From: Cellulomonas terrae
GTDB lineage: Bacteria > Actinomycetota > Actinomycetes > Actinomycetales > Cellulomonadaceae
DNA: 64,000 nt
Direction of reading: 5' to 3'
Assembly: GCF_007990265.1 (NCBI RefSeq)
Contig: NZ_BJWH01000002.1
Location: forward strand, 186,001 to 250,000
The notes beneath the pieces are model-generated. The model saw only the letters and a program-made list of their open reading frames with translations, was not told the DNA's origin and ran no database searches. The position numbers and the translations under genes were made by a program. Positions 1-9,016 of the stretch are shown here, in pieces; positions within the stretch are counted from its first letter, which is position 1, and every line of letters begins with the position of its first letter.

Positions 1-1929
1 AGGCTCGACGGGGGCCTGGTGGAACGCCGCCGTGACCGCTGTGTCCTCCGAGACGACGACGTCGCAGCCGCCCGTCCCGGAGCACGCTCCGCCCCACCCG
101 TCGAACACGGCGGGGAACTGCCGGCTGGGGATCGACAGACCCGCGGTCGTCCCGGGGGTCAGGTCGAACGTGCAGACACCGTCGCACGGCGCACCGTCCA
201 CGTCGACGGTCCCGCCCCCGGCGACCGTCACCGTGAGCGTGGCGACGGGTGGGCCGGCCACCGTGAGTGCCAGCTGGCGGGGCGCGGACGAGCCGCCCGG
301 GCCCGACACCGTCACGGTGACGACCACGTTCGGGTCCCCGTCCACCGGGAACGTGAAGCCCGTCGAGAAGGGGCTCGTCGCGGTGGCCAGCTCGGTGCCG
401 CCGCTCGTGGCGATGCGCCAGCTCCACGCCGTGACCTCGCCCGAGACGGTCGCCTCGAAGGTGGCCGGTTCGCCTGCCTGGACCTGCGCGGGCGACGCGG
501 TCAGCGACGTGACCGACGGCGGGGCCGCCGGGACGTCCGACGGTGACGGGCCGGGGGCCGGGGTGCTGCTGCCGGGTCCGGGGGACTCGCTCGCGCGCGG
601 TGCCGGTACGGCCGCGACGGGGGGCTTCGGGCCGTCCGGCGGCGGTGTCGACGGGGCCGGCCCGCTGGTCGGCCCGGGCGCGGGCGCGACCTCCCCGGGA
701 GCGGGACCCGCGGGAGCGGCCTGCTGGTCCTGCGGGACGGCGACCTGCTGGTCCTGCGGGACGGCGACCTGCTGGGACGACGCTCCCGCCGGTGCGTACT
801 TCTGCAGCGCATCGCCCTGTGTCCAGGCCTCCCCGTCGAAGGTGAGGACGCCCGCGGTCTCTGAGTCGAGGTCGTTGAAGAAGACGATCCCGTCCTTGCT
901 GGCGAGCTCGAGACGGTTCCCGGGCGGCGTCAGGGCGAACGAGTCGGCGATGGTGGAGTCGGCGGTGTCGATGATCGTCGTGCGCCCGGTGGTGCGGTCC
1001 GGCACGAACAGGTAGCGGTCGCTCTGCACCATCGGGCCGAAGTCGTGCCCGGCCTCCTCGGCGACGCGCACGACGCCCTGGCAGTCGCCGGTGTCGAGAC
1101 GCGCGACGACGACGTTGCCGGTCTGCGCGACGGCGGCGTAGACGCGGTCGGCGGTGGCCGAGCCGAGGAGCTGCACGGTGTCGTCGGGGCGCACGTCCAG
1201 GCAGGACCAGCGGTCCACCTGCCCGTCGCCGCCCAGCGTGCCCAGCTGTCCGTGCGCGAGGTCGGCGAGCACCGCCCTGCCCTGCACCAGGATCACCTGC
1301 GCCCGGGCGTCGGCGGGTGCCCGGACGACCTGGTCGTCGCCGCGGAAGGACGCCAGGCCGGTGCCCTCGCTGTCGACGACCCACAGCCGGCCGTCGTCGT
1401 CCACGGCGGACTGCCCGGTGCCGGGGGTGCTGGCCAGGGAGATCGTCGCGGTCAGGGTCAGGGCGTCCGCGTCGAGGACCGCCGTCGTGCGGCGCACAGG
1501 GTCCACGACGTAGGCCTGGTCGCCGCCCTGGAGCACGGTGACGGGGGACCCGGGGTCGGCTACGAGAACCGGAGTGCCGGCGGCGTACGTCGCACCGTCC
1601 ACGCGTGCGAGCGTGCCGCGGGTCTGGTTGGAGACCAGGGCCGAGGCCTCGCGCTGCACGACCGAGAGCACGTCACCCGCGGCGGCGCCCGGTGCCGGCA
1701 GGGTGTCCACGACCTCCTCGGACGGCCCGTCGATGAGCGTGACGGTCCCGGCGCCCAGCGACGCCACCCACGCGCTCCCGCTGGACTGCGCGAGCCGGTC
1801 GATCGGGTTGCCCTCGCCCATCACGACGGCGGCGACGAGCGGCGCGGCCACCAGCACCGTGACCAGCGTGGGCGCCACGTTCCGGCTGCGCGTGACCGCC
1901 CGGAACCGGGACGCCAGGGTGGGGCTCAT
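1..1929 (-). CDS. Secreted/membrane beta-propeller and Ig-like repeat protein (3' end outside window)
   Basis: The frame stays open to base 1, so the C-terminus is missing; 643 codons are visible. An N-terminal hydrophobic segment follows a basic stretch and suggests export or membrane anchoring. Next comes a propeller-like region with repeats such as WVASLGAGTVTLIDG and FVPDRTTGRTT, ending near KYAPAG. A Pro/Ala/Gln-rich linker contains VAVPQDQQ repeats. PKD/Ig-like beta domains follow and end in a TPGTTAGL...FDGWGG segment typical of bacterial Ig-like or cadherin-like repeats. The ATG overlaps the stop of the upstream paralogue by 4 bp, so it is the last visible gene of the leftward MoxR operon. 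It is clearly a tandem paralogue of that gene. Its function is unknown; an extracellular envelope role is inferred. Confidence 0.7.
   Translation of the reverse strand, partial: MSPTLASRFRAVTRSRNVAPTLVTVLVAAPLVAAVVMGEGNPIDRLAQSSGSAWVASLGAGTVTLIDGPSEEVVDTLPAPGAAAGDVLSVVQREASALVSNQTRGTLARVDGATYAAGTPVLVADPGSPVTVLQGGDQAYVVDPVRRTTAVLDADALTLTATISLASTPGTGQSAVDDDGRLWVVDSEGTGLASFRGDDQVVRAPADARAQVILVQGRAVLADLAHGQLGTLGGDGQVDRWSCLDVRPDDTVQLLGSATADRVYAAVAQTGNVVVARLDTGDCQGVVRVAEEAGHDFGPMVQSDRYLFVPDRTTGRTTIIDTADSTIADSFALTPPGNRLELASKDGIVFFNDLDSETAGVLTFDGEAWTQGDALQKYAPAGASSQQVAVPQDQQVAVPQDQQAAPAGPAPGEVAPAPGPTSGPAPSTPPPDGPKPPVAAVPAPRASESPGPGSSTPAPGPSPSDVPAAPPSVTSLTASPAQVQAGEPATFEATVSGEVTAWSWRIATSGGTELATATSPFSTGFTFPVDGDPNVVVTVTVSGPGGSSAPRQLALTVAGPPVATLTVTVAGGGTVDVDGAPCDGVCTFDLTPGTTAGLSIPSRQFPAVFDGWGGACSGTGGCDVVVSEDTAVTAAFHQAPVEP
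721..776. repeat. 24-bp tandem repeat, about 2.3 copies
   Basis: A 24-bp unit at 721-744 repeats exactly at 745-768 and continues in part to 776. On the coding strand it encodes the linker octapeptide VAVPQDQQ. Such in-frame repeats commonly vary in copy number between strains. Confidence 0.85.
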
Positions 1930-4412
1930 GCGGCGCACCCCCCGACCGGGACGGTGCGGACCTCGGACACGGACCCGAACCGGTCGGTGGCGCGCACCGA
2001 GAAGGTCGTCGCGTCCCCGAGCGGCATCTGCTCGGGACCGGTGAGCTCGTACACCCCGCGACCCGACGGCCCCGGCAGCATCCGGTACCCGCCGTCCGGC
2101 CCGCCGGGGACCCCGTCGAGCGTCAGCCGGACGTCGAGGGCTCCCGCGTCGGCGTCCGCGAGCTCGGCCCGGAAGCGGGGGCGGTCGCCCGAGGCCGCGT
2201 CGGGCGCGGTGCACGTCGGGTCGGCGGTCCAGGCGGGAGGCAGGTTCACGCGCACGTCGACCGGTACGCGCACGTCCCCCAGGACGAGGGTCATCGCACC
2301 CGGCAGCACACCGTCGGACGGCGGCGAGCCCACGACGCTCAGGTCCACCGGCACCGGCGTCGCGTCGGCGCTGCGGAACCGGTCCTCGACGACCTCGGTC
2401 GGCCCGGCGGTCACGTCGACGGTCGGCGTGGAGGACGACAGCCAGGGCGGGAGCTCGAGCGCGACCGTCGCGTCGACGAAGCAGTCGTCGGCGGTGATGT
2501 CCACCGTGGCGGTGCCGTCCTCGCGCAGGTCGACGAACCGGCGGTTCGCCAGGGCAGGGACGCACTGGTCGGCGTAGGTGACCGGGACCGACGCCGTGTC
2601 GGACAGCTCCCCGCGCGTGATGGTGAGAGCGACGGTGTAGACGCCCTCGAACGGGAACTGCAGGGGCAGGGGAGCGCCCGGCGCGGGCTGCCCCGGGAAC
2701 GGCAGCGGGATCCCGTCGAGGGACACCTCCCACTGCCACGTCGCGTCCGCGCCCGAGAGGCCGGACTCGTCGGCACTGATGTTGGTCACCTCACCGAGGC
2801 CCGGTGTCGGGTTGTCGATGCTGAAGCTGGCGATGCGCGGGGTGGGCACGAGCACGGCGTCCAGGGGGCGCGAGAGCGTCGACCGGCGGCCGTCGGCGTC
2901 GGTCACGACGAGCGTCAGCTCGTACGTCGAGGGTTCCACGCCCCGGAGCGTGACCGTGGGCGCACCCGCCTCCTGCGAGGACCAGACGACCGTGCCGTCC
3001 GGCCCGGTGACGCTCCACTCCCAGCGCGCACCGGCAGCCCCGCGGACCAGGGGCGTGAGCGTGACGGGGCTGCCGAGGACCGCCGGGTCCGGCCGGACGT
3101 CGACCCGGGTGATCGTGGGCCCGCCGCTCACGGAGCTCGTCGGGGCATCGGGTGCCGTCCTGCCGTCGCGGACCGGTGCGAACGTCGCCGCCTCGGCGGT
3201 GGTGCCGGCACCGGACGCGCCGGTGGCGTCGTCCCCGCCGCCCACGACGGCGACGCCCTCGTCGGTCGCGGCGTCGTACTTCTCGACCGGGGTGCCCGTC
3301 CAGGCCCCCTCGTCGAGGGTCAGCACGCCCGCGACCTCGGAGTCGAGGTCGTTGTAGAACACGATGCCGTCCTTCGTCGTGAGCTCGACCCGGTTCCCGG
3401 GGCGGGTGAGCGGGACGTCCGCCGCCTGCTCGCCCCGGACCGTGTCGACGACGAACGTGTGGCCCGTCGTCCGGTCCGGCACGAACACGTAGCGCCCGTC
3501 CTGGGCGAGGGGTCCGAAGTCGGCCGTCCCGGGTTCGGCGAGCGGCACGGCGGTGCTGCAGTCGTCGCGGTCGAGCGCCGAGATGACGAACGTCCCGTCG
3601 TCGGGCACGGCGGCGTACACGTGCCCGCTGGTCAGCGACCCGAGCAGACGCGCCGCGGAGCCGGGCGGCAGCCCGGTGCAGGACCAGCCGCCCTCCTGAC
3701 CGTCCGGCCCCAGCTCGACGGCACGCCCCGCGGTCACGTCGACGAGGACCGCGCGTCCCTCGACGAGCACCAGCCGGGACTCCGTCGTGGCGAGCCCGTC
3801 GATCACGTGCTTGGCGTCGTCGAACCAGGTCAGCGAGCCCGTGGTCGCGTCGACGACCCACAGCCGTCCGTCGGAGTCGACGACGGACTGCCCCTCACCG
3901 GGCTCGGCGGCGAGCGAGAGCTCGAGCCGCGGCTCCAGCGTCTCGGGGTCCGCGTGGGTGGCGGTGCGGCGCACCGGGTCGACCAGGTACACGGCGCCGC
4001 CGCCCTCGAGCACCTGCGGCCGGCCGCCGGGTGCGGCCACGGCCGCCGGCTCGCCGACGTCGAACGTGGCGCCGTCGACCCGGAACGCCGTACCGAGGGT
4101 CCGGTCGACGACGTACGCCGACGACCCGGCCTGCGTCACGGCGAGGTCGTCGCCCGCCAGCGCTCCCGGCGCGACGACCGTGGCGACGACCTCGTGCGAC
4201 GCCCCGTCGATGAGCGACACCGTGCCCTGCTCCGGCGAGGCCACCCACGCACGCCCGCCGACCTGCTCCTGACGTGATGCGGGTGCGTCCGCGCCGAGCT
4301 GGGCGGCGAGGGCCAACGGCGCCGCGACCAGTGCGCACGCGACGACGCCGCCGACCGCCGGACGGCGGCGATGACGGCGACGGGTCGTGGGGGAGTCGCG
4401 CAGCACGGTCAC
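1926..4412 (-). CDS. Secreted/membrane beta-propeller plus PKD/Ig-domain protein
   Basis: 828 aa. I chose GTG 4412 because it forms a GTGA overlap with the TgpA-like stop; the open frame upstream lies inside that gene. A basic N-terminus (RRRHRRRP) precedes one hydrophobic segment (residues about 17-37), suggesting signal/anchor export. Residues about 45-370 form a propeller-like region (WVASPEQGTVSLIDG, YVVDRTLG, FVPDRTTGHT). The rest contains PKD/Ig-like beta domains (TITRVDVRPDPAVLGSPVTL, TWQWEVSLDG, DRFGSVSEVRTV). It is a full-length tandem paralogue of the next gene, which overlaps its stop by 4 bp. The five-gene chain of overlaps or tiny gaps implies one operon. The role is unknown; extracellular binding or scaffolding is inferred. 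Confidence 0.75.
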   Translation of the reverse strand: MTVLRDSPTTRRRHRRRPAVGGVVACALVAAPLALAAQLGADAPASRQEQVGGRAWVASPEQGTVSLIDGASHEVVATVVAPGALAGDDLAVTQAGSSAYVVDRTLGTAFRVDGATFDVGEPAAVAAPGGRPQVLEGGGAVYLVDPVRRTATHADPETLEPRLELSLAAEPGEGQSVVDSDGRLWVVDATTGSLTWFDDAKHVIDGLATTESRLVLVEGRAVLVDVTAGRAVELGPDGQEGGWSCTGLPPGSAARLLGSLTSGHVYAAVPDDGTFVISALDRDDCSTAVPLAEPGTADFGPLAQDGRYVFVPDRTTGHTFVVDTVRGEQAADVPLTRPGNRVELTTKDGIVFYNDLDSEVAGVLTLDEGAWTGTPVEKYDAATDEGVAVVGGGDDATGASGAGTTAEAATFAPVRDGRTAPDAPTSSVSGGPTITRVDVRPDPAVLGSPVTLTPLVRGAAGARWEWSVTGPDGTVVWSSQEAGAPTVTLRGVEPSTYELTLVVTDADGRRSTLSRPLDAVLVPTPRIASFSIDNPTPGLGEVTNISADESGLSGADATWQWEVSLDGIPLPFPGQPAPGAPLPLQFPFEGVYTVALTITRGELSDTASVPVTYADQCVPALANRRFVDLREDGTATVDITADDCFVDATVALELPPWLSSSTPTVDVTAGPTEVVEDRFRSADATPVPVDLSVVGSPPSDGVLPGAMTLVLGDVRVPVDVRVNLPPAWTADPTCTAPDAASGDRPRFRAELADADAGALDVRLTLDGVPGGPDGGYRMLPGPSGRGVYELTGPEQMPLGDATTFSVRATDRFGSVSEVRTVPVGGCAA

Positions 4413-6763
4413 TCCTGACGCGAGCCGCCCGCCGCGCCGACCAGCTCCTCCGCCGGCCTCGGCGACAGGGTCTGCACGATCGCGCTCTCGGGGGGTGCGG
4501 ACCGGCGCACCCAGCGGTTCGTCGGGTCGAGCAGCGGGCGCGGGTCCACGGCCGCTCGCCAGCGCACGGCCGGCGGCAGGCCGGCGGCGAGCGCCTGCCG
4601 GACCGACTCCTCGAGCTCCCACGCCTGCCGCGCGACACCGCTGGACGGCGGTGCCGGGGCGTAGACCGCCGCGGTCGCGAGGCGCGCGAGGGCGAGCAGG
4701 TCCGTGCCTCCGCTGACCTGGTCGTCGGCCGCAGCCCGGTGCGCGACCTCGATCGGCGTCCACGTGGGCGGGGTGGGCACCCCGATCTCCCGCAGCCGGT
4801 CCGTGGTCTCGCGCCAGGCTCCCGCCACCTGCGCGGCCGCGTCCCCGCCGTGCCGCCGCCGGGAGCGACGCACGCGCTTGGCCACCAGGATGACGACGAG
4901 GAGCAGCAGCGCCAGCAGGACGAGCCCGACGACGGCGTAGGCGGACCCCCGCGCGACCGTCGCGAGCGCCCCGCCGCCCTGCTCGCCCGCCTGGTCGGTG
5001 GCGGTGGCGTCCGGCTGGGCCGGCTGCGCGGCCGCTGCGTCGGAGGGCAGGACCGCGGCCTCCGGGTCGCGCGGCGGCTGCGGGCCGGCGAGGTTACCGG
5101 TGTCGGTCGGCTCGAAGGCGACCCAGCCGTACCCGTCCAGCAGCACCTCGGGCCACGCGTGCACGTCCGTGGCCGTGACCGTGTACGTGTTCCCGGAGCG
5201 GGCGGCGTCGGTGAGCAGGTAGCCGACGGCGACGCGCGTGGGGTAGCCCAGGGACCGGGCGAGGATCGCGAACGCCGACGCGTGCTGCTCGGCGTTGCCG
5301 GGCTCCGTCGCGTCGCCCACGAGCATCCGCTTCACCGCGCCGTAGGAGTGGCCGGGTCGCGCGTCGGCGGCGTAGGGACGGGCCTCGAGGTAGTTCTGCA
5401 GCTCGGACAGCTGCGTCCACGGCGTCTCCCAGTCGGCCTTCGCCTTGGTCGCCTCGTCGGACACCCAGGACGGTACGTCGGGGAGGGCCGTGAGTCGTTC
5501 GGCGGCCTCGGCCAGGCCCGCGGTGTCGATGTCGGCCTCCCGCGCGATCCGCGCCGTCAGCGTGTAGGAGACGGGTCCGGCCACGGGGTCGTCCGACGTC
5601 GCCCGGACCAGGGAGCCCGAGTCCTCCTCGATCGCCGCCGTCGTGCCCTCCAGCGTCAGGGGCTGCCCGACGACCGGCAGGTAGGGGCTGCGTGCCGTGA
5701 GGACCTCGACCTCCAGCGTCACCACGTCGCTCCCCGCGGACGGGGGATCCGCGTGCGGGAGCTGGCTCCCGGCCAGGACGAACGTGCCGGACTGGCTCCA
5801 CAGGGCGCCGTCGAACGTGTCCAGCGCGGCCAGCCGGATCCGGTTCACGGGGGCGTTGCTGGACCCCTCGACGGTCACGCGGTAGAGCGGCGTCGGCGGC
5901 CCGACGAGCTGCGGCTTGAGCTCGACCAGCGGGGAGAGGCCGGCGGTGACCTGCACGTCGGCCTCGTGGGAGTCGCGCGGGTCGGCCCGGTCGGTCCCGT
6001 CGGCGATCGGCAGCAGCAGCGCTCCGGCGGCAGCGAGCGCGATGACGAACGCGACACCCGGCAGCCCGAGGAGCACGCGCCCGACCGCGGACGTCCGGCG
6101 GGCGGCGACCGCGTCCGAGCCGACGGCCTTGTCGAGCGCGTCGTCGCGCGCGTGCTCGGCCGCGACCGCCTGGCTCACGACGGCTGCGGGGTCGGGGCGG
6201 TTGGCCCGCACGAGCACGAGGGCCGCGAGGCAGGCCAGGACGCCGACGGTCACGGGCAGCTGCGTGACGTCACGTGCGGCGGTCACGGCGAGCGCGAGGA
6301 CCAGGACGCCGAGCGCGGGCAGGCAGAGGGCGACCACGGCGGACGTCCGCAGGACGAGCAGCCCGACGACGTAGGCGGCGACGAACCCGGCGGCGACCGG
6401 GAGCGCGACGACCTCGGGACCCGGGTCGGCCGGCAGCGCGACCGTGAGCATCCGGTCCCAGCCGGAGAGCAGGTCCTGCGCGGTGGTCGCGGGCGACGGC
6501 GGCCAGGGGTCGAGCGCGAGCAGCGCGTACAGGAACAGCCCCACCAGCCCCACCGGGGCGAGCAGCCACGCCGGCCAGTGCCACACCGCCCCCGCGACGG
6601 CGAGACCCACCCCGGCCAGGACCGCACCGAGGGTCACCGGCAGCCAGGACGGCCCCGCGAAGTACGGTCCGAACGCGAGGCACGCCACGCCGACGCCCAC
6701 CGCGGCCAGCACGAGCTCGAGGACCACCCCCACCGTCGCGCGCCACCGCCCCCTGTCCACCAC
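4409..6763 (-). CDS. TgpA-like membrane protein with transglutaminase-fold domain lacking the catalytic Cys
   Basis: 784 aa, GTG start 1 bp after the DUF58 stop. The N-terminal ~220 residues are strongly hydrophobic (about six TM helices, DUF3488-like). A large extracytoplasmic transglutaminase-like domain follows, then one TM (about 607-630, LVLLALLLLVVILV), then a cytoplasmic DUF4129-like tail. Enzymes of this fold use a Cys-His-Asp triad. His (TDVHAWPEV) and Asp (AFEPTDTGN) are present, but the Cys position in PGNAEQHASAF is Ala491. The protein may therefore be non-catalytic and act as a scaffold or binding domain. It is embedded in the standard MoxR-DUF58-TgpA order, which is widespread in actinobacteria. 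Confidence 0.85.
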   Translation of the reverse strand: MVDRGRWRATVGVVLELVLAAVGVGVACLAFGPYFAGPSWLPVTLGAVLAGVGLAVAGAVWHWPAWLLAPVGLVGLFLYALLALDPWPPSPATTAQDLLSGWDRMLTVALPADPGPEVVALPVAAGFVAAYVVGLLVLRTSAVVALCLPALGVLVLALAVTAARDVTQLPVTVGVLACLAALVLVRANRPDPAAVVSQAVAAEHARDDALDKAVGSDAVAARRTSAVGRVLLGLPGVAFVIALAAAGALLLPIADGTDRADPRDSHEADVQVTAGLSPLVELKPQLVGPPTPLYRVTVEGSSNAPVNRIRLAALDTFDGALWSQSGTFVLAGSQLPHADPPSAGSDVVTLEVEVLTARSPYLPVVGQPLTLEGTTAAIEEDSGSLVRATSDDPVAGPVSYTLTARIAREADIDTAGLAEAAERLTALPDVPSWVSDEATKAKADWETPWTQLSELQNYLEARPYAADARPGHSYGAVKRMLVGDATEPGNAEQHASAFAILARSLGYPTRVAVGYLLTDAARSGNTYTVTATDVHAWPEVLLDGYGWVAFEPTDTGNLAGPQPPRDPEAAVLPSDAAAAQPAQPDATATDQAGEQGGGALATVARGSAYAVVGLVLLALLLLVVILVAKRVRRSRRRHGGDAAAQVAGAWRETTDRLREIGVPTPPTWTPIEVAHRAAADDQVSGGTDLLALARLATAAVYAPAPPSSGVARQAWELEESVRQALAAGLPPAVRWRAAVDPRPLLDPTNRWVRRSAPPESAIVQTLSPRPAEELVGAAGGSRQE

Positions 6764-6764
6764 G

Positions 6765-7907
6765 TCAACCCCTGATCTGTGAGTTCCACGCCTCGGCGAA
6801 GTCCGCGCTCGTGGCGACGTTCACCACGAGCGCCCCCTCGAGCGGTGCGGCCCGTCGCCCGAACCGTTCGCCCAGCTGGGCCACGGAGACCATCTGGAAG
6901 CGAGGTCGCGCCCGGGAGACGGCGGCGCGCTGCTCGGGGGACGGCTGCCCGGTGACGACGCCGAGCGAGACGCCCTCCTCACGCGGCGTCAGCCGCAGCA
7001 GCGCGGCCAGACCGGGGTCGTCGGCGGAGGGTTCGACGCGGGCGAGCAGGTCGAGCACCTCGCTGCGGTCGCGGGTCCGGTCGACCACGACCGCCGCGCC
7101 ACCCGTCGTGTGCAGGGCCAGCGGGAAGCGCCCGTCGACCGCGGCGACGGCGAGCGACGCCGCGACGCGGACCGCCTCCTCGAAGCTCTGTGCGTCGTAC
7201 GGCTCGGCCGACGTGTCGAGCACGATCATCAGCCGAGGCTCCTGGGGCACGACGTTGTGCCGGACCATGAGGGTGCCCGTGCGGGCGCTCGCCTTGGCGT
7301 GGATGAGGCGGTGGTCGTCGCCCGGCTCGTACTCGCGCAGGCTGTGGAACGCGATCCCGCCGCGGGGCGCGCTCGACGACGTCGGACCCTCGGAGTCCTG
7401 CGACCGTCCGCTGGGCAGGACGGCGACCGCATGGAGCAGCGGGTAGACCGTGAGCGCCCCCGTCGAGGCGTAGTCGTGCGCGATGCGCATGAGCCGCAGC
7501 GGGTCGGTGTGCCCGATCGACAGCGGGCCGACGGGGAACACCCCGCGGCGGTCGGTGGGCAGCGGGTAGGTCGAGGCGTGCGACGCGCCGGGCGCGAGGC
7601 TGGGCAGCGGCAGCGTGATCGTCCGTGACCCGAACCGTTCGAGCGCGAGGACGGGCGGGCTGCGCCGGCGTGCGGTGTTGGTCAGCGTGACGACGCCGCG
7701 GGCGAGCTCGCCCTCCTGGACCCGCAGTGGCTGGATCTCACGGACGGCGTCGAGCGAGGGCCGGTAGACCATCCACAGCGCCGAGATCGCGAGGGCGAGG
7801 ACGCACGCGAGGCCGATGGCGACCAGCTCCGGGTAGTCCAGCCACCAGCCGGCGAGCAGGAGCAGGACCCCCGCGACGGCGACCCCCTTGCCCGAGGTGG
7901 TGATCAC
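6765..7907 (-). CDS. DUF58 family membrane protein
   Basis: 380 aa, GTG start 3 bp after the MoxR stop. Two hydrophobic segments at residues about 7-24 and 27-45 are followed by a cytoplasmic domain. This carries the DUF58 signature [28 protein letters not shown] and a vWA-like segment ([13 protein letters not shown]). DUF58 proteins typically lie next to MoxR AAA+ ATPases and are thought to be their vWA-type partners. The usual Trp in the GDD-R-I-W part of the signature is His/Ala here. It sits between moxR and the TgpA-like gene in one operon. Confidence 0.88.
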   Translation of the reverse strand: MITTSGKGVAVAGVLLLLAGWWLDYPELVAIGLACVLALAISALWMVYRPSLDAVREIQPLRVQEGELARGVVTLTNTARRRSPPVLALERFGSRTITLPLPSLAPGASHASTYPLPTDRRGVFPVGPLSIGHTDPLRLMRIAHDYASTGALTVYPLLHAVAVLPSGRSQDSEGPTSSSAPRGGIAFHSLREYEPGDDHRLIHAKASARTGTLMVRHNVVPQEPRLMIVLDTSAEPYDAQSFEEAVRVAASLAVAAVDGRFPLALHTTGGAAVVVDRTRDRSEVLDLLARVEPSADDPGLAALLRLTPREEGVSLGVVTGQPSPEQRAAVSRARPRFQMVSVAQLGERFGRRAAPLEGALVVNVATSADFAEAWNSQIRG

Positions 7908-7910
7908 GGC

Positions 7911-8900
7911 TCACACCCCGGCTCGCACCTGGGGCACCGGCACCGAGGTGACGAGCGTCTCCAGCAGCTCGCGCGCCGTCCGGCCCTGGAGCTCCGCTTC
8001 GGGCCGCAGGATCATGCGGTGCGGCAGCACGTACTGCAGGACGGCCTTGACGTCGTCGGCGGTGACGAACGAGCGGCCCTGGGCGGCGGCGAACGCCTGG
8101 GCGGCCTTGGCCACGGCGATGGTCCCGCGCGGGCTGATGCCGAGCCGCAGCTCGGGGAGGGTCCGCGTCGACGCGGTGATCGTGACGATGTAGGCCAGCA
8201 CCGCGGGCGCGAGGTGCACGGAGGAGGCGATCTGGTTCATCTGCTGCAGGTCCGTGGTGCTCATGACGGCCTGGAGCTCGTCCGTGGTGCGGCCCGCGGT
8301 GATGTTGGTGACCACCGCGACCTCGGAGTCGTGGTCCGGGTACCCGAGCGTGGCGCGCATCATGAACCGGTCCAGCTCCGCCTCGGGCAGGTCGTACGTG
8401 CCGCCCTGCTCGACGGGGTTCTGCGTGGCGATCACGATGAACGGCCGCGGCACCAGGTACGGGATCGAGTCGATGGTGACCTGGCGCTCGGCCATCACCT
8501 CGAGCAGCGCCGACTGGGTCTTGGGCGAGGCGCGGTTGATCTCGTCGCCGAGCACGATGTTGGCGAACACCGCACCGGGGTGGAACACGAACTCGCGCTT
8601 GCCGGAGTCGTAGACCTGCACGCCCGTGACGTCCGAGGGCAGCAGGTCGGGCGTGAACTGGATGCGGCGCATCGACCCGTCGATCGACTGCGACATCGCC
8701 TTGGCCAGCGACGTCTTGCCGGTGCCCGGGACGTCCTCGAGCAGCAGGTGCCCCTCCGCCAGCATGCAGATGAGGGCCATGCGCACGACGTCGCTCTTGC
8801 CCTTGATGAACGACTCGACGTTCGATGCCAGCGCGTCGAACCGGTCGGCGAACCAGGCAGCTCTGCCCGCCGACGTCCCGTCCTCGACCTCACGATCCAC
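7911..8900 (-). CDS. MoxR-family AAA+ ATPase
   Basis: 329 aa. The Walker A motif DVPGTGKTSLAKA lies at residues 57-69. Walker B is NIVLGDEINRASPKTQ, followed by the MoxR signature TQNPVEQGGTYDLPEAELDRF. The C-terminal lid contains GISPRGTIAVAKAAQAFA. MoxR ATPases act as chaperone-like factors that mature or activate client complexes, often with vWA proteins. Here it is the first gene of a leftward operon with DUF58 and TgpA-like partners. The GTG start at 8900 is the first in frame after the divergent promoter region. Confidence 0.95.
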   Translation of the reverse strand: MDREVEDGTSAGRAAWFADRFDALASNVESFIKGKSDVVRMALICMLAEGHLLLEDVPGTGKTSLAKAMSQSIDGSMRRIQFTPDLLPSDVTGVQVYDSGKREFVFHPGAVFANIVLGDEINRASPKTQSALLEVMAERQVTIDSIPYLVPRPFIVIATQNPVEQGGTYDLPEAELDRFMMRATLGYPDHDSEVAVVTNITAGRTTDELQAVMSTTDLQQMNQIASSVHLAPAVLAYIVTITASTRTLPELRLGISPRGTIAVAKAAQAFAAAQGRSFVTADDVKAVLQYVLPHRMILRPEAELQGRTARELLETLVTSVPVPQVRAGV

Positions 8901-9016
8901 GACATCCCCCGATACGGTCGTGTATTCACAACTAGGACAATCCGTACGTTGATAGTAGAGACGGGACCCGTCCCGGAGATACGTCGTGCGCTGCCCGATC
9001 GGGAGGAGGCCCCGTC
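8901..9016. promoter_or_regulatory. Divergent promoter region with 14-bp palindrome
   Basis: This 116-bp stretch separates the MoxR operon (left) from the FnIII/Hsp70-like pair (right). Bases 8918-8960 are unusually AT-rich for this genome. GATAGT at 8951-8956 is a possible rightward -10, and TTGTCC (reading left from 8940) is a possible leftward -35. A perfect 6-bp-arm inverted repeat, CGGGAC-CC-GTCCCG, lies at 8962-8975, near the expected rightward start point, and could be an operator. A strong ribosome binding site (GGGAGGAGG) begins at 9001. Confidence 0.5.

Noticed and set aside
32..1015. Long plus-strand frames over the leftward Ig/propeller genes
   Set aside because: Low-complexity Pro/Ser/Thr/Arg translations typical of GC-rich antisense shadows, with no motifs; the minus-strand frames have recognisable domains and coupled starts.
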